Shown here: piece after piece, positions 24,271 to 36,361 of the stretch
How the letters are laid out: each line of letters begins with the position of its first letter
Position numbering within the stretch: position 1 is the stretch's first letter
Assembly: GCF_040054535.1 (NCBI RefSeq)
Contig: NC_090795.1
Location: 5,493,501-5,557,500, forward strand
Source: Antennarius striatus
Lineage: Eukaryota > Chordata > Actinopteri > Lophiiformes > Antennariidae
Length of the DNA stretch: 64,000 nt
Direction of reading: 5' to 3'
The notes under the pieces: generated by a model
Databases searched by the model: none
What the model saw: only the letters and a program-made list of their open reading frames with translations
What the model was told of the DNA's origin: nothing
Made by a program: the position numbers and the translations under genes

Positions 24271-25971
24271 GTTAGTGGCACCTGGGGGCCCGTGCTTCTT
24301 TGCCTCAACCCCTTACAACTCTGTGCTTCCACTGCTATGTCCAGTAAGGTTGCGCAGGGGGGGAGGAAATGCAAAGAAATTCCTAAGGCGTGAATTAACA
24401 ATCAGGTCACCTTCCAGCAAATCATGAAAAGTGAAAACCCCTCGATCCTCCCGTTAACATATACAGTACATCTGCGCTGCTTTTCTGGAGCTCAGATGAT
24501 TACAGGCAAATTCTGACTGCCTAATTAAACGGGGGCATACGGAATCTCATCCCCCTCTGTAATCCCCAGTTTTCCTTGCAATGCTGTCTGAAGCAGAATA
24601 AATGTTGAGCAGTTTGGCATCTGTTTCGTGAGGAATACAAAAACAAGAATTAAAATCCCGTCATATAAATGTTATAAATAATATAGGGATTTTTTACAAA
24701 TAATACTCATTTGCCTTGATTTGATAGTGAACATATGGAAGCATAGGCAGGAGGCGGTGGAAGTGGGTTAATGTCACGGCTGCTGTGGGGTAGGATGGTA
24801 GTCGTGTTGGATTTTGAACAAGGCATCAAACTCCATGTTATTTGGAGTGACAGGGGAATTTATCTTACCTTTTTGCCTGGGGTAGCAGGGACATGTGCTC
24901 CCTTCCAAAGCCCAGGGGCAACAATTTGCCTGGCAGTCTGAAAGATGAACCCTTGAGATGCTCTTTTAAGACCTGGCAATGGTGCGACCGAGAAGAGAAT
25001 GACACACCGGACCTGACATCTGCGGAAAGGCCAAGGAATGAAAGAGGTGCTGCCGGGCTCCGCATCCTTTTCAGCAGCTGTTGTATTTGACATGCATGAG
25101 CCAGGTGTGTTTGAGGAACATTCGACAAATAAACCCAAAATATAACATTGGTAGATTATATTAAGGTCCGAAAACCTTTCTGTCTCCAAGCTCTACAGTA
25201 AATACACTCCCCCGATAAACACACAAACATTTATTCCCTGGCCACATCCCATTCCTAGGTTTTGCTCCATGGGCAGCCCTATGGATGAGGTGATTTCAAA
25301 TAATGGAATGGAGCCTCTTCTTTTTTTGTCCTCACATATGTAGCTAGACTGCTTCTTTTTTGCCTGTTTTCAAACCTAAATAATCTGATGATGTAGGTGT
25401 GTCGTTGTCTGATTTATACCTCTACTGCAACTAGTCCTCACTTTGACACTTCCTAATCTCCTCTAATGATGACACTCACAGATTTTTCCTCCCATTTTGG
25501 TTTTCATCCTGCAGTGTTTTCTCTCCTGAGTCTTTTTCTTTTCTTTTCTTTTAACAGCATGTGTGAATTTCTCTATCTGACTTAAAGCTTCAGAAGGCAA
25601 CCTGGAGATGAGAAGCAAAACCTTAAGCAATATAAGTTAAAAAAGGATGTGTTTAAGCTGCACACCTCGTGCTGAGCTTGACGTTAACAAAGACTGAATT
25701 ACACTTCCCTGTTCCAGTCATGATTGCTTCCTGGAAAGGAACTATTACTGAAAAGACTCCTCACAGTTTAGTTGTTATTACATCACGAGCAGAAGTGCAG
25801 AAAAAAAAACAGCATCAGGTTTCCAGATATGCATCACCTGCCTGACTTTAACAGTGACTCCTGCCTAGTGAAGCTTTATTGGCATTGCATGCTTTTAGCC
25901 CCTACTGCCTTCATCTGGACTGGGTTTGCGTGCACATACTCCATGTATGCATGTATCCCCCTCCTCCACAG
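24271..25971. other. dlgap1 intron 3
   Basis: 1.7 kb, no recognisable exon. A block near 24870-25090 is less AT-rich and less repetitive than its surroundings and could be constrained non-coding sequence. That is an impression, not a measurement. Confidence 0.75.
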
Positions 25972-26230
25972 GTGAGCGAGGTAGAGGTGAACGGGCAGAT
26001 CGAGGCCGTGTGCGAGTCGGTGTTCAGCGAGATGGAGTCGCAGGCGGTCGATGCCCTTGACCTGCCCATGCCTGGCTGCTTCCGCATGCGGAGCCACAGC
26101 TATGTGCGTGCCATAGAGAAAGGTTGCTCTCAGGAAGAGGAAGAGGGAGGCGTCGTCACGGTGGGCAACAGGAGGTCCAACTCGCCCCCGCGCACCACCA
26201 CCACCGTCAGGACCATCCAGAGCAGCACAG
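25972..26230 (+). CDS. dlgap1: dlgap1 coding exon 4 (residues 485-571), GK-binding repeat 5
   Basis: The exon follows CTCCTCCACAG and starts VSEVEVNGQIEAVCESVFSE. It contains the fifth repeat, RMRSHSYVRAIEKG, then an acidic segment (SQEEEEGG) and SPPRTTTTVRTIQSST. It ends with a single G of a split codon before GTCAGC (phase 1). This is the last exon before the 19.6-kb intron and the last one containing GK-binding repeats. Transcripts starting downstream would therefore make a protein with no MAGUK-binding repeats. Confidence 0.95.
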
Positions 26231-27223
26231 GTCAGCTTGAGCATGCATAATTCACCTCACATTATAAATTGATACATTTGGATAGGATATATGTATAATA
26301 GATGTGCTGCCTAACTTATGCAGAATGTGCATATTGTCGACAGCAAGAAGTAAATGAATGAATTAGCGCTGCGGTCTCACAGAGTGAGATTGATCGTTGA
26401 ATGGAGGGCCATCAGATGTTCCTTTTGAAATCCCTTTCCTTTATTTTTCATCAGGGAAAGAGTTGCTTAGTTTAGCTGACCGGGTAATACGTTCACTTTG
26501 CAGACTCAGACCCTCTACATTATTATCCATCTGACCCATTTTTCATCTCACATACAATATGATGAATGCAGAACTGTTTTTTCCCCACAAAAGAGCTTAT
26601 TCGGCCTGTAAGGCTCAGTGGCTGCTGGGTCTTATTTTAGCCCTCTTGTGTGCCTCATGGTCTGGAGCGCTTGGCTTTCCAGCATTACCGCATTCAGTAT
26701 TGATGCTGAGTGGTGCTGGCATCCAGCACTGGATGCTTCTCTGTTTCCCACTGAAAATCCAAAAGCCATTCCCTCACATTTTGCACACTGCATCACTGTC
26801 ACCTGAAGGCATCTCTCCGTACTTTACTAATAACGACAACGTGTCCCCACACCTAACAGAATAGGTAAAATGTGTTGACTTTCATTTAACAGAGGATTTG
26901 GATGATATTTAGCCATCACATGGTGGTTGTTCCTGATCTGTGCAGCTGTATATATATCTATCTATAGCCGAAAAAGATCAAGTGAGAGACATCCGGAGCT
27001 CGTTCCCCTGTGAAAGGAAGTGATAATGAAGACCATCTATCAGGTGTTGTCGGGATTATCTGGTTTTCAAGCCACACAGCTCCTCTATTGTGCCATCCAT
27101 GATTAAGGAAGTCTTTATTTCTCCATCTTCCAAACATGTGATGTCTGTGGATGCAGTTATCTTGGTGTGTAATCATTAAGTTACACCTTTAAACCAGTCT
27201 CAGGTAAAAAGCGTTTGTGTGTG

Positions 27224-27225
<2 letters not shown>

Positions 27226-27272
<47 letters not shown>
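27226..27272. repeat. (GT)n microsatellite
   Basis: About 47 bp of GT with imperfect flanks. Confidence 0.95.
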
Positions 27273-27275
<3 letters not shown>

Positions 27276-28472
27276 TGTGTGACGTAGAACACATCTCTGT
27301 TGGGATTACCTCGCAGCTGGTTTTTTCACCCCATTTTTGGCCCTTGAGGTCACGATTGATGAATGGTGTAAGACAGAAAATAGATATTGGTGGTGGATGG
27401 TCGCTAATAATACAAGAAAAAGCTGTTGTATACAATTAAGGGCAATCCATTGTGTGATTCACACAGCTCTACATGATTGGCTATCAACTTCTTGTGACCT
27501 TTGACCTTATGGTATCTGAATCATCTGCAAGAGTGAGTTCGACTGATATATTAGAGAGATATATTAGAACATTTCACCAAAAAAAAAAAAAACGTGTTCA
27601 TGTTACTGTCATAGTTGTATTACTGCACAGTTCATCACTCCTTAGAGCTCCACCACTCAATCACTGTAATTAATTAGCCACCTCTCCTTCTTCTCTTGAG
27701 GGAAAGGAGGTGATTGAAGAGGAGCGAGAAAGAGGAAGGCTGGAAGGGGAACTGAGAAAGATCTCAATATGATGAACTTTATGTCGTCTCATTTTCAACA
27801 GGTGCACTACCACCACTGTCGTGTCATATGGGAGTTCATTTCATTAGCAATTTTTGAGTTTCGTACTGCATCGGTGTGTGCATTCGGTGTGTCATAAGAG
27901 CTCTCTGACACTTTTAATTAACTCCCATAATATTGATATGACTTAAAAACCTTAATTTTTTTGGAGGTGGGTGTGGGGGGGTGCTCAAGGATAATTAGTT
28001 ATCTTTTATGTTAAAGGGTGAGGAGCAGTGCCGGAAATTACACTGAACAGGAGGCTAATGCGCACCTTGCCCATCCTACCATGTCTGGTGTGAACATAAA
28101 GTGACGCCACCCTCAGAAAGTGTCGATTAAGACTGATTAATATGGTTCTACTCTTCTTCTGCATAATTTAAAAGTGCATTTTACGTTCAGCTAACATTTG
28201 ATGGCGTTGTTCAAGGTCAATCATTTAAAAACAATCCAAATTACCATCATATACTTTATGATTAGCAGATATATTTTGACTTATGAAGGGAAATTCAGTC
28301 TATTAATAATAAACCATATGTTTTAACCCCTCACAGAAAAAAATAAGCCTTTATCCGTAGACTCCAACAGTATCATATATTAATTCGAAAGATTCCCTCT
28401 CATTTCTCTCACATGTGCATAGCAAGTGACAAGTAAACAGTTGCAGCTGTTATTCTGCTGTTCCACCGTCTG

Positions 28473-28514
28473 CAGACACACACATACACACGTGCGCACA
28501 CACACACACACATT
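28473..28514. repeat. imperfect (CA)n repeat
   Basis: CA-rich stretch interrupted by TA and GTGCG. Confidence 0.85.
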
Positions 28515-31320
28515 GACACTCACTCATACATTTCACAGGAAATCAGATGGGATCCCGAAGTGAGAAGGGAAGATGTTGTTGTGGTGAATATTGTATGATG
28601 TTTCTGAAGGATGGTTTAGGCAGCAGGTTCAAAAAAGCTGCCCTCGCTAATGGTTTCTGCTCCCACTTGTCCTCACACCCAAAATATGACACACATGCAC
28701 ACATATGAGTGGGAGGCAGAGAGGACAGGGGGGGCAAATCAGCTTTTTCTCCTGCTCCTCCTCACTTTGCCCACTCTTCTGCTCCTGCCCATTGTTACCG
28801 ATGATCTTTTTAAACCTGAGAAAGGAGACAGGAGTGAAGGCTGTCCTTTGATCTCCTCTTTGTGAATATTAAGTGGCTGCTATTTCCCCTGCTCAGAATG
28901 GCATGTATGCAGACACACACACATGTAAACGCTCACATGCCGTTCACTGCCGCATTGAACAGACATGTTGGCCCCGGACATCAGCTCCTTTGTATCGGTT
29001 TAATGAAATCTAGAGCAGATCCTCTTTCTAAAGCTTGGGAAAATCCATAGCAATCGGTTAATGAGAGGATTTTACTGCTCCTGCGCCTTGGCTCCTCCAC
29101 ACCACGTCGTCTCCAGTTAACATATTCATCGCCTCTTCACCCTGCTTTGTCTTCCTCCTCCTTGGCCTTTCACACAACAGCTAGATCCCCTGCCTTTTCA
29201 CAGCAGCAGTTAGGAGTGTGGGTAAATCAACTTGTTGGTTCCCCCGAGGAGACAAATTGACATTCAATTAGAAACAGTATACACAAGTTTAAGTTTGGGA
29301 AATGTGCCACAGTTTGTGTTTCTCCTCTTCTCAGCCTCGGCTTTTCTGGCTCGCTGACCTGCTGTCAATTATCCAGCCTCATTTTCCCAGCATCTATTTT
29401 TCAGAGGTGCTGAGGGATTGGCTGAAAAAGGTTGCTTTTTCCCCCCCTCTGGCTGCCGTAATAGGCTGCGGGACGATGTTTAATTTAGTGACTGTGAATT
29501 TCCTATGCCTCGTGAACAGAGACGTCTTGCTCGATAAAGCATCCCTTAAGTGTTCAAGGCATGTCCGTGGTCCGTTTCACTGACGGTCTTGTCATACATT
29601 TGCTGGAATGCCGAATCTTCCTTTCATTTTCTGACACAGCTCTGGAAACAATCCCCCAGACACTATCAGTCCATCTACATGTTTGATTGTTTCTAAAAAA
29701 CAAGCAATAAAATCATACTACTTTTTATTTTCTGCTCATTTTCAGGTACGAGCAGCTTCCTAAAGTGCATTGCAGTAATAAACTGCAGGATTGTTTTTTG
29801 TTGTGGAATGGTAACCTGATAAAATCTAATTCGCTGCAAGGTTTGCTAGCTTTACTTTTCATTAATCACATGGGGCTCCTGCTTATTCCTCTTTCTTTCC
29901 ATAACACGGTGCTGGAGGCTGAAATAAATCCTGTGCAACACTGCCTCCAGGGGCTCAGGAAAACACAGCACTACAGTGCGGCTGCCCTTTCCACTGTCTC
30001 TAGCTGTTTGAGTGGGTGGATGAAAAACTACCAGACAACTTGACCCAATTAGCAAAAAATCAATCGCTGCCAACTCTGGTATTTTTCCTGGAGTTCTTTT
30101 CTGTTTGTGTGAGATTGAATATCATCAGATTCACATTTGCTAAACATAAGTGTCAGGGATACAAAGGTCTGCTCAAATTAAAATCAAGCCGAGCGTTTCT
30201 CTCTCTGGCCCACGTAAATTTCCGTGAGCAAGGTTGAAATTTGCTTTTCACTTGTGAGGAAGACTCATATCTTATAAGCACAGAGAAACGTCACTTCGGG
30301 CTCTCCTTTGTTTTCAGATTAGAACCACTGTCAAGGTAGGTTTGAGAAGGATTAGAAGTAGTTTTACATGTTTATTAACACTATACTACTGCATGGTAAG
30401 GGTTGTAAACAATCCCTACACCTCCAGGAATTTATTTCAATGTAGTTACTATTGATAACTGTAATCTGATATCTTGTTCATTTTTTGAAAATGACACATC
30501 TGCTTTGATGTAAAGAAGTGTTCCTTGAAAAAATAAATTCACAGTGATTTCCACAAGAATATACAGCATGCCTATAAATCACAGCAATATTTGCATTGTC
30601 AAGGGGGTATACTGTGCTAAATCCTTGGCTGGTGGGTTTGAAAGCACCAGATTAAGTGTGCTATGCTTTACTAAACCATATAGCCAACATTAAATGAATC
30701 AGTCAGAGTTAATGAATCACATCTGTATCTCATCTTTACTTATAGAACTTGGAATCAAATAGATGAAGTACATCAGTAGCTTTTATGTAGATAGGGGGTT
30801 TGTTCAATTTTGTAATCCAGTTCCAAAAGTAAACTTGAATTGACTTATTTTGCAGCGTCACCCAAAGTGAATTATCGACATTATAAACATTTGCTTGTGT
30901 CTACTTATGGTTACCTTTATTTCCCCATCATGCAAGGTGGCCTGCTTTGTGCAGTTTCTGAAGGTGTGCATCTAATAATTGGTTTATTGATTTCTGTCCT
31001 TTTTTTCTTTCTTTTTTTTTGCTTGCTTAGTCACATTTGAACTTAGGCAACTTTTGTGTCTGTCAGTATTTCCAGTAGAAGGGTGTCTGTGTCCTTGAAC
31101 ACAATTTCTTTTATGCATTCTTACCAAAACAATGAGCTTCTTCTGCTGGACATGTAGACTAAGCTTTAAAGTTAAAGTGAGGAGACCCTAAAGAGATGGA
31201 TGATGGACAGAGAAAGTTTTAAAGCATTCCTTACTATATAACATGTATAATATTCCCGACTAGAGATCAAATTGTAATAAACTAAGTCAAAACTGAAGTG
31301 CCATTTGGGATACTTCCACT

Positions 31321-31366
31321 ACATCCAAATATTTCTGGAAATTACATCCAAAAATTTCTGGAAATT
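31321..31366. repeat. 23-bp tandem duplication
   Basis: Two adjacent 23-bp copies (31321-31343 and 31344-31366) beginning ACATCCAAA and ending TTTCTGGAAATT differ at one base. Confidence 0.9.
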
Positions 31367-31379
31367 GTTTCATTAATCA

Positions 31380-31800
31380 ATTCATATGAGAAGCAAAAGG
31401 TAACACAATGTTTCACAAATGTCAAAAAACAAAGGCAAAATCCAAATACCAGCTTGACATGACGTGAACCAAAGGGGAAACACGGTGAGATCCACACATA
31501 CTTGACACAATAAACTGCCAAACAAGCTACACATAAAAACATAGAAACAGGTAGCGAACGGAGATGGGTGGGGGGTCAGCCTGAGACAGGTGGGAATGAC
31601 CTGGGAAAACATAAAGGAGACGTCAGATGAACAAAAAAAGAAAAAGAAACAGAGGAGATTGGAGACACAATAAGAAAACGTAACATTAAACTGAGTGGAG
31701 TATACATGGACAAAAACATCATGGGCAAAACATGGATAAATTAATCTTTAAATTGAACCCAATGCAACAGGAAATTGGCGCCATAACACAGCATTGTGAC
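31380..31800. repeat. possible degenerate dispersed repeat
   Basis: An A-rich, T-poor stretch (many AACA/ACAA words, GAGACAGGTGGGAATGACC) similar in style to 20500-20700 and loosely like decayed fish interspersed repeats. No termini, target duplication or coding remnant seen. Confidence 0.25.
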
Positions 31801-31980
31801 AGGAAGTATCCCAAATTATGCTCTTATAAGTAATATATATATAATACAACAATACAGGGAAATACATCATTTGTGCATTTTATCAACCAGGATGCCTGAG
31901 AATAAAAAAAGTAAAATAGTAAAAGGAGATGGGCACTAGGATAAAGTTAACAGGGCTGTCCCACCCAGTGCCGAATGACT

Positions 31981-32140
31981 TATAAGTCACAAAATGTGTG
32001 CAGGGCGGGTGTGGGGGGTGCGATCAAGGCGCGTCCACAGCCTGACATAAGAGCCAATGTCGTCAGAGTGGAGGGGGGAAAAGAAGGAGAAAGGAATCCT
32101 GTCAACTCACCTGGACATCTGTAACTGGTTCTCAGCTGTC
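31981..32140 (+). promoter_or_regulatory. dlgap1: candidate internal dlgap1 promoter and 5' leader
   Basis: Just upstream of the candidate alternative first exon there is a TATAAG element at 31981-31986. It is followed by a GC-box-like stretch with several CpGs (32003-32034, including GGGCGGGTGTGGGG and GGCGCG), in an otherwise AT-rich intron. A start site near 32010 would give a leader of about 130 nt. This is read from motifs only. No transcript evidence is available here. Confidence 0.4.
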
Positions 32141-32204
32141 ATGGCGCTACTTCGGTGTCTTTACAGCGCGCTGTTCGCCATGTGTGACTCCTGGATCTAC
32201 CTTT
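32141..32204 (+). CDS. dlgap1: candidate alternative first coding exon of a short dlgap1 isoform
   Basis: An ATG in strong context (G at -3, G at +4) opens a 21-codon frame beginning MALLRCLYSALFAM, plus one nucleotide, ending at a consensus donor GTGAGTAA. The end phase is 1, the phase needed by exon 5 at 45829. Splicing would complete a leucine codon and continue into SSCITTYKKTPPPVPPR, giving about 469 residues. The paralogue DLGAP4 has, as I recall, a short isoform starting MALCLELLRQ that joins the equivalent SSC...YKKTPPPVPPR exon, which resembles this arrangement. The product would lack the GK-binding repeats and keep the dynein light chain motifs, GH1 and the PDZ ligand. The splice itself is inferred. 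Confidence 0.6.
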
Positions 32205-33106
32205 GTGAGTAAAAACTAGTGTTGACTTTGTCATTTGTGGGCGAAGGCGAGCCGCGTCTGTGCGTCTGAGGCCGGAAGTTAAGCTCATGTAGCAGGAAAA
32301 TTAAAAGCCGATTATTTTTTTTTCGCTTGCACGAACAGCAACAATGTGATACTATCTCGACTTGCAGCACGTCCTATTATCTTTAGATAGGTAAACTTAT
32401 AGGCATTTAAAAGTGACTTCTGTATAAGTGAGGATATAAAAACGGCCAACTCAAATTTAATATGTGTCATTGGCTTTTACTTTGAAAATATTCTCCGGAA
32501 GATATTTAGCGACGGTCCCTTAACACTGAAGTCATAGGCGACTTCTAGTTAATTCAAGTTTATTGTGGTAATATAGGCAAAATATTACTGTTATCTTCAA
32601 ATGTCAATATATAATTTAAAGAAAAAAAATTCATGAAGAAAGAAAATCGTAGTGAAAGCCTAAATATTATCCTGATAAAGTTCTTTCTCTTTATACTACT
32701 CTATATATTTGTGATATTTGCATACAGCTGGTGTTTATGTCTGGTCAAGTTCTGCCTCAGTGGTAAATGTGTGTAGTTCCTGTCTTTATGTTGTGATGCT
32801 AAACATTTGGGCCATCCCAGACTGGATTGCAAGACCCTCTCCCCATCATGATCACACAATTAAATTCAAATCAAGGAAACACAAGAAAGTAAAGAAATAC
32901 ACACACCCGTATTAATTTTCTCTCAGGTATAGTGTTCTATATTTTCAGCTAAAAATATTTATAATATTTCTAATAACTTATATATCAAAGTGTAAAGAAG
33001 AAAAATGCTGAGTAGTTTGGTATGAGACTTGAATCCTGATTGCCCAGGTATTTTTTGTATCATAATTACCTTTATAGTAATTTTTTGCTTTACCAAAATA
33101 ATGCAC

Positions 33107-33155
33107 AATTCTTTATTATTCAGAAATGTTATAAATTTCTGAATAATAAGAGAAT
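33107..33155. repeat. inverted repeat (about 20-bp arms, 6-nt loop)
   Basis: The left arm AATTCTTTATTATTCAGAAA and the right arm starting AATTTCTGAATAATAAGAG are reverse complements apart from one mismatch. The AT-rich hairpin could be a fold-back relic or a chance cruciform-prone site. Confidence 0.75.
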
Positions 33156-36051
33156 TATATTAAAAGAATATAAACAAGCCACATTAAAAGTTAATTTTTA
33201 AAAACACATATAAGCTGCTTGATTTTTTGTCTCCATGTTTCCATATTTCTATGAGACACTACAACTTCTTTTCATGCCTGGATGAGCACCATGTGAGGAC
33301 ACTGACTGGTAGCTGGGAAATTTAGATCCCCCTTCCAGCTCTTGGTCTATTTTCGTATCATATCAGTGAGGGCGAGGGCAACAGGTGCGGTCTGCGTCAA
33401 ACACAGCGACGCCTGGCCCGGCATCACAACACACGCCTCTGCAGGGTCCAGCTATTTAGGTCAAACTCACGGTGCCTCTGGAATTAGAGTTCATTCATCA
33501 AAGACGTCACTCTGTGATTGTTAAAGTGAGCATCCGGAAGTAGGGGTTGATGCTGAGCTTCACAGGTCTTATGGGAAACGAGATCACTGGTGCCACTTGC
33601 CAGTTCAAGGCCTGACAGGGTAGGTAGAAGGCCCCCCAGCAGCAGACCGTCGCCCCGTGTCAACAACCATCCATCTGTTTTTCACCGAGTCACAAGACTG
33701 GTTCATATTCGCCCCTGTTGCCAGCTATGCTTCCTGCCCCATCTCCTCCTAGCATCCAAATTTCTATTCCCGGACAAGACTCTTAAGACTCTCCGGACTG
33801 CGACATGGCACAGACACACACACATAGAGTTCACACACACTCTTGATCCAAGTAGGCCAAATACATTAGATTATTTTAGCATCATCCACAATTAGCCAAT
33901 GACCGATTCAGAAGGCGACATTATCGAGCTATTAACTAAAAACTTGAAGGGGAGTTAGAAGATGTTTTTTATTTTCCAATAGTATCATAAAATTACCTTA
34001 AATTTGGTCTCAAAAGTTACTAAAACCATTTTTTTGCTTTGGATGACTTCATATTCGGTTATTGTGCTCACACAGCAGTCACTACCCCCAGCTGAATCAA
34101 ATCACTTTCTTTTTGCTGCGTTTATTTACCCTGAGGGATCATTAGTTTCATTCACATATTTCTCCGACCCATCAGCAGCGGCTCAAAATTCATCCTGAAA
34201 AATGTTTTCTCAAGGGCACGGTTACACAACCATATTTTGACGTACCAGCTGTTTAAATGTATCGGCAATTTAAAGTAATGGTGCAGCAAGCGGTTTCAGG
34301 GATGGCTGTTCCCAGATGGCGAGGCCATTTTAAAGAGCAGAATCATTGTTTGTTCAATTACATCAGTACACAAAAAAGAATCTATGTGACTATAGGGACT
34401 ATAACAGATCCGGTCATAGCTTGCAATATTCCTCCTTTTTCTATATTCTCTCCATCTCAGTTCAGTGATGCTTTATTGCAGAAAGATAATATAACCTAAC
34501 CAGCCTCCCAATGGGTTCCTCACCCTCCCCCTTTCTCTGTGGAACATGTACACGTCAGTTATTCAGACATATTTTCACAGTAATGCTCACTCATAACAGG
34601 TGCTAAGACTTCAGCTTTTCCCTCCTGTATTTTGTAGGATCTTTTAAAGAAGCAATTATCAAGTTTAAAAAAAAAACCACCTGCTGGGGGACTCGGTCCC
34701 TCATCTGTCGTTTGGTAAAGGTACGAGCTGTCCACATAAATAGTGACGTTAAAAAGAGAGACGATGGCAGCAAACTCTTAAACTGTAACAAAAAAACTTA
34801 AAAGGATCAGGGTCAGACAGCAAACAATATCTTGAAAATTAGATGTCATTAAACTAACAATAAAGAGAAAAAAGTCCGATGTCTCTCAGTTGCTGGATTT
34901 TCAGTCTTTCAGCTTCCTTGTTTCATCAGTCTTTTAATTCCTGCCATGGGGAAGTTAATTCCAGATTTATAGCAAGCCACATATAAAAAACAGAACAAAG
35001 ACAGAAGAACAAAGACGACAAGGTCAGGTGAAAATATGGCTGTTAATTAAATCTGTAGAAATACTGAGCTATTAAGCACGATAGAGCCTGAGAGAACATT
35101 CTAACACTGTCTACCAGGTCATTGCAACCTCTTGTCCATAAAAACCGGTTGCTTGTTTTAATCGCCGGTAACACTTTGAAATGTGAGCTTTCTGCATCAA
35201 AACCCCTCAGTTATAATAATATTTTTAAGTTATTTGTAATAATTAATATCAGTTTTCATTCAGCCTTAGCAAAACTATCATTCTACTTTTGTCTTTTTCG
35301 TCTTATCTTGAATGGAGAAAAAAAAGCTGGGTTTTACAAAAAGTTAATTTGTACTTCAGGTGGACACAAAAACCCACAATCTACATATTAATGGATGTAT
35401 TCATATACAGTAGTTAGTATTTATAAGTGGCCAAAACTGATGCAATAATAAAAGTGTATAGATGTATATAGTAGTCCATATAGTATAGAAAATACACTTT
35501 ATCATCCCTTTTGAAGACATATTGGATACTTTTGTTCATTTTCAGATATAAAAATGATGCACAAAGTCCGATACACTGCAGTTCATTTATCTTTATCACA
35601 TACTCTTGTTTTTCTTCAGAAAGTTTTGCTTTGAACTTTCTTTTAGTTTCGCGTTCTGCCACTAGAGGGAGCTTTACACCCACAGTTTGAATCAATCTGC
35701 TTTGCCTTTTGATCTTTCCACAATGCGGTGATTCCCAGTACATGAGGCAAATAAGTTTTATTATGTGGTAAGGCTGCCAGACATTACTTTTAGGCATATT
35801 GTGTGCCTTTTTAAACAGTTCCAGTGTGTGTGTGCGTGTGCGTTTTCATGTAAAAGGCAGGAAAAGCCGGGAATGGAAAAAGGAAGAGAGTAATGAGTGA
35901 ATGGAATACTGGTGCCTTAAATCATTACTGACTGTCCCGTTTTGCTTGATACTTAAGCTCCTGAGAGACGCGAAGATCAAAAGATGAGGACGTTCTGAAG
36001 GAATGCTCCTCTTGAGCTCCATCTTTCACTCCCGCCATATGGATTCTCCAG

Positions 36052-36052
36052 T

Positions 36053-36083
<31 letters not shown>

Positions 36084-36110
36084 ACACACTCACAAAAACA
36101 CACTCGGGAC
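36052..36110. repeat. imperfect (CA)n repeat
   Basis: CA repeat with GC and CT interruptions. Confidence 0.9.
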
Positions 36111-36308
36111 AGTTCTGCACTTCCTACTTTGTTGTTAATTACAGGGACAGATAAAACCCTTGCCTTAGCTACGTTTGCAGATGCATGGGAAATACACCTG
36201 TGTGTCAGGGGATCAAAGCTGCCATCCTCTCAGGTGGAATTATTATTCAAAGGGGTGTAAATTAAACAGCACTCTGGTGTCATCTGCCTCTGTTGCTCTC
36301 TCTTTCCT

Positions 36309-36317
<9 letters not shown>

Positions 36318-36341
<24 letters not shown>

Positions 36342-36361
36342 CACACACACACACACACACC
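36318..36361. repeat. (CA)n microsatellite
   Basis: About 44 bp of CA with one GA interruption, preceded by a CT-rich run. Confidence 0.9.
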
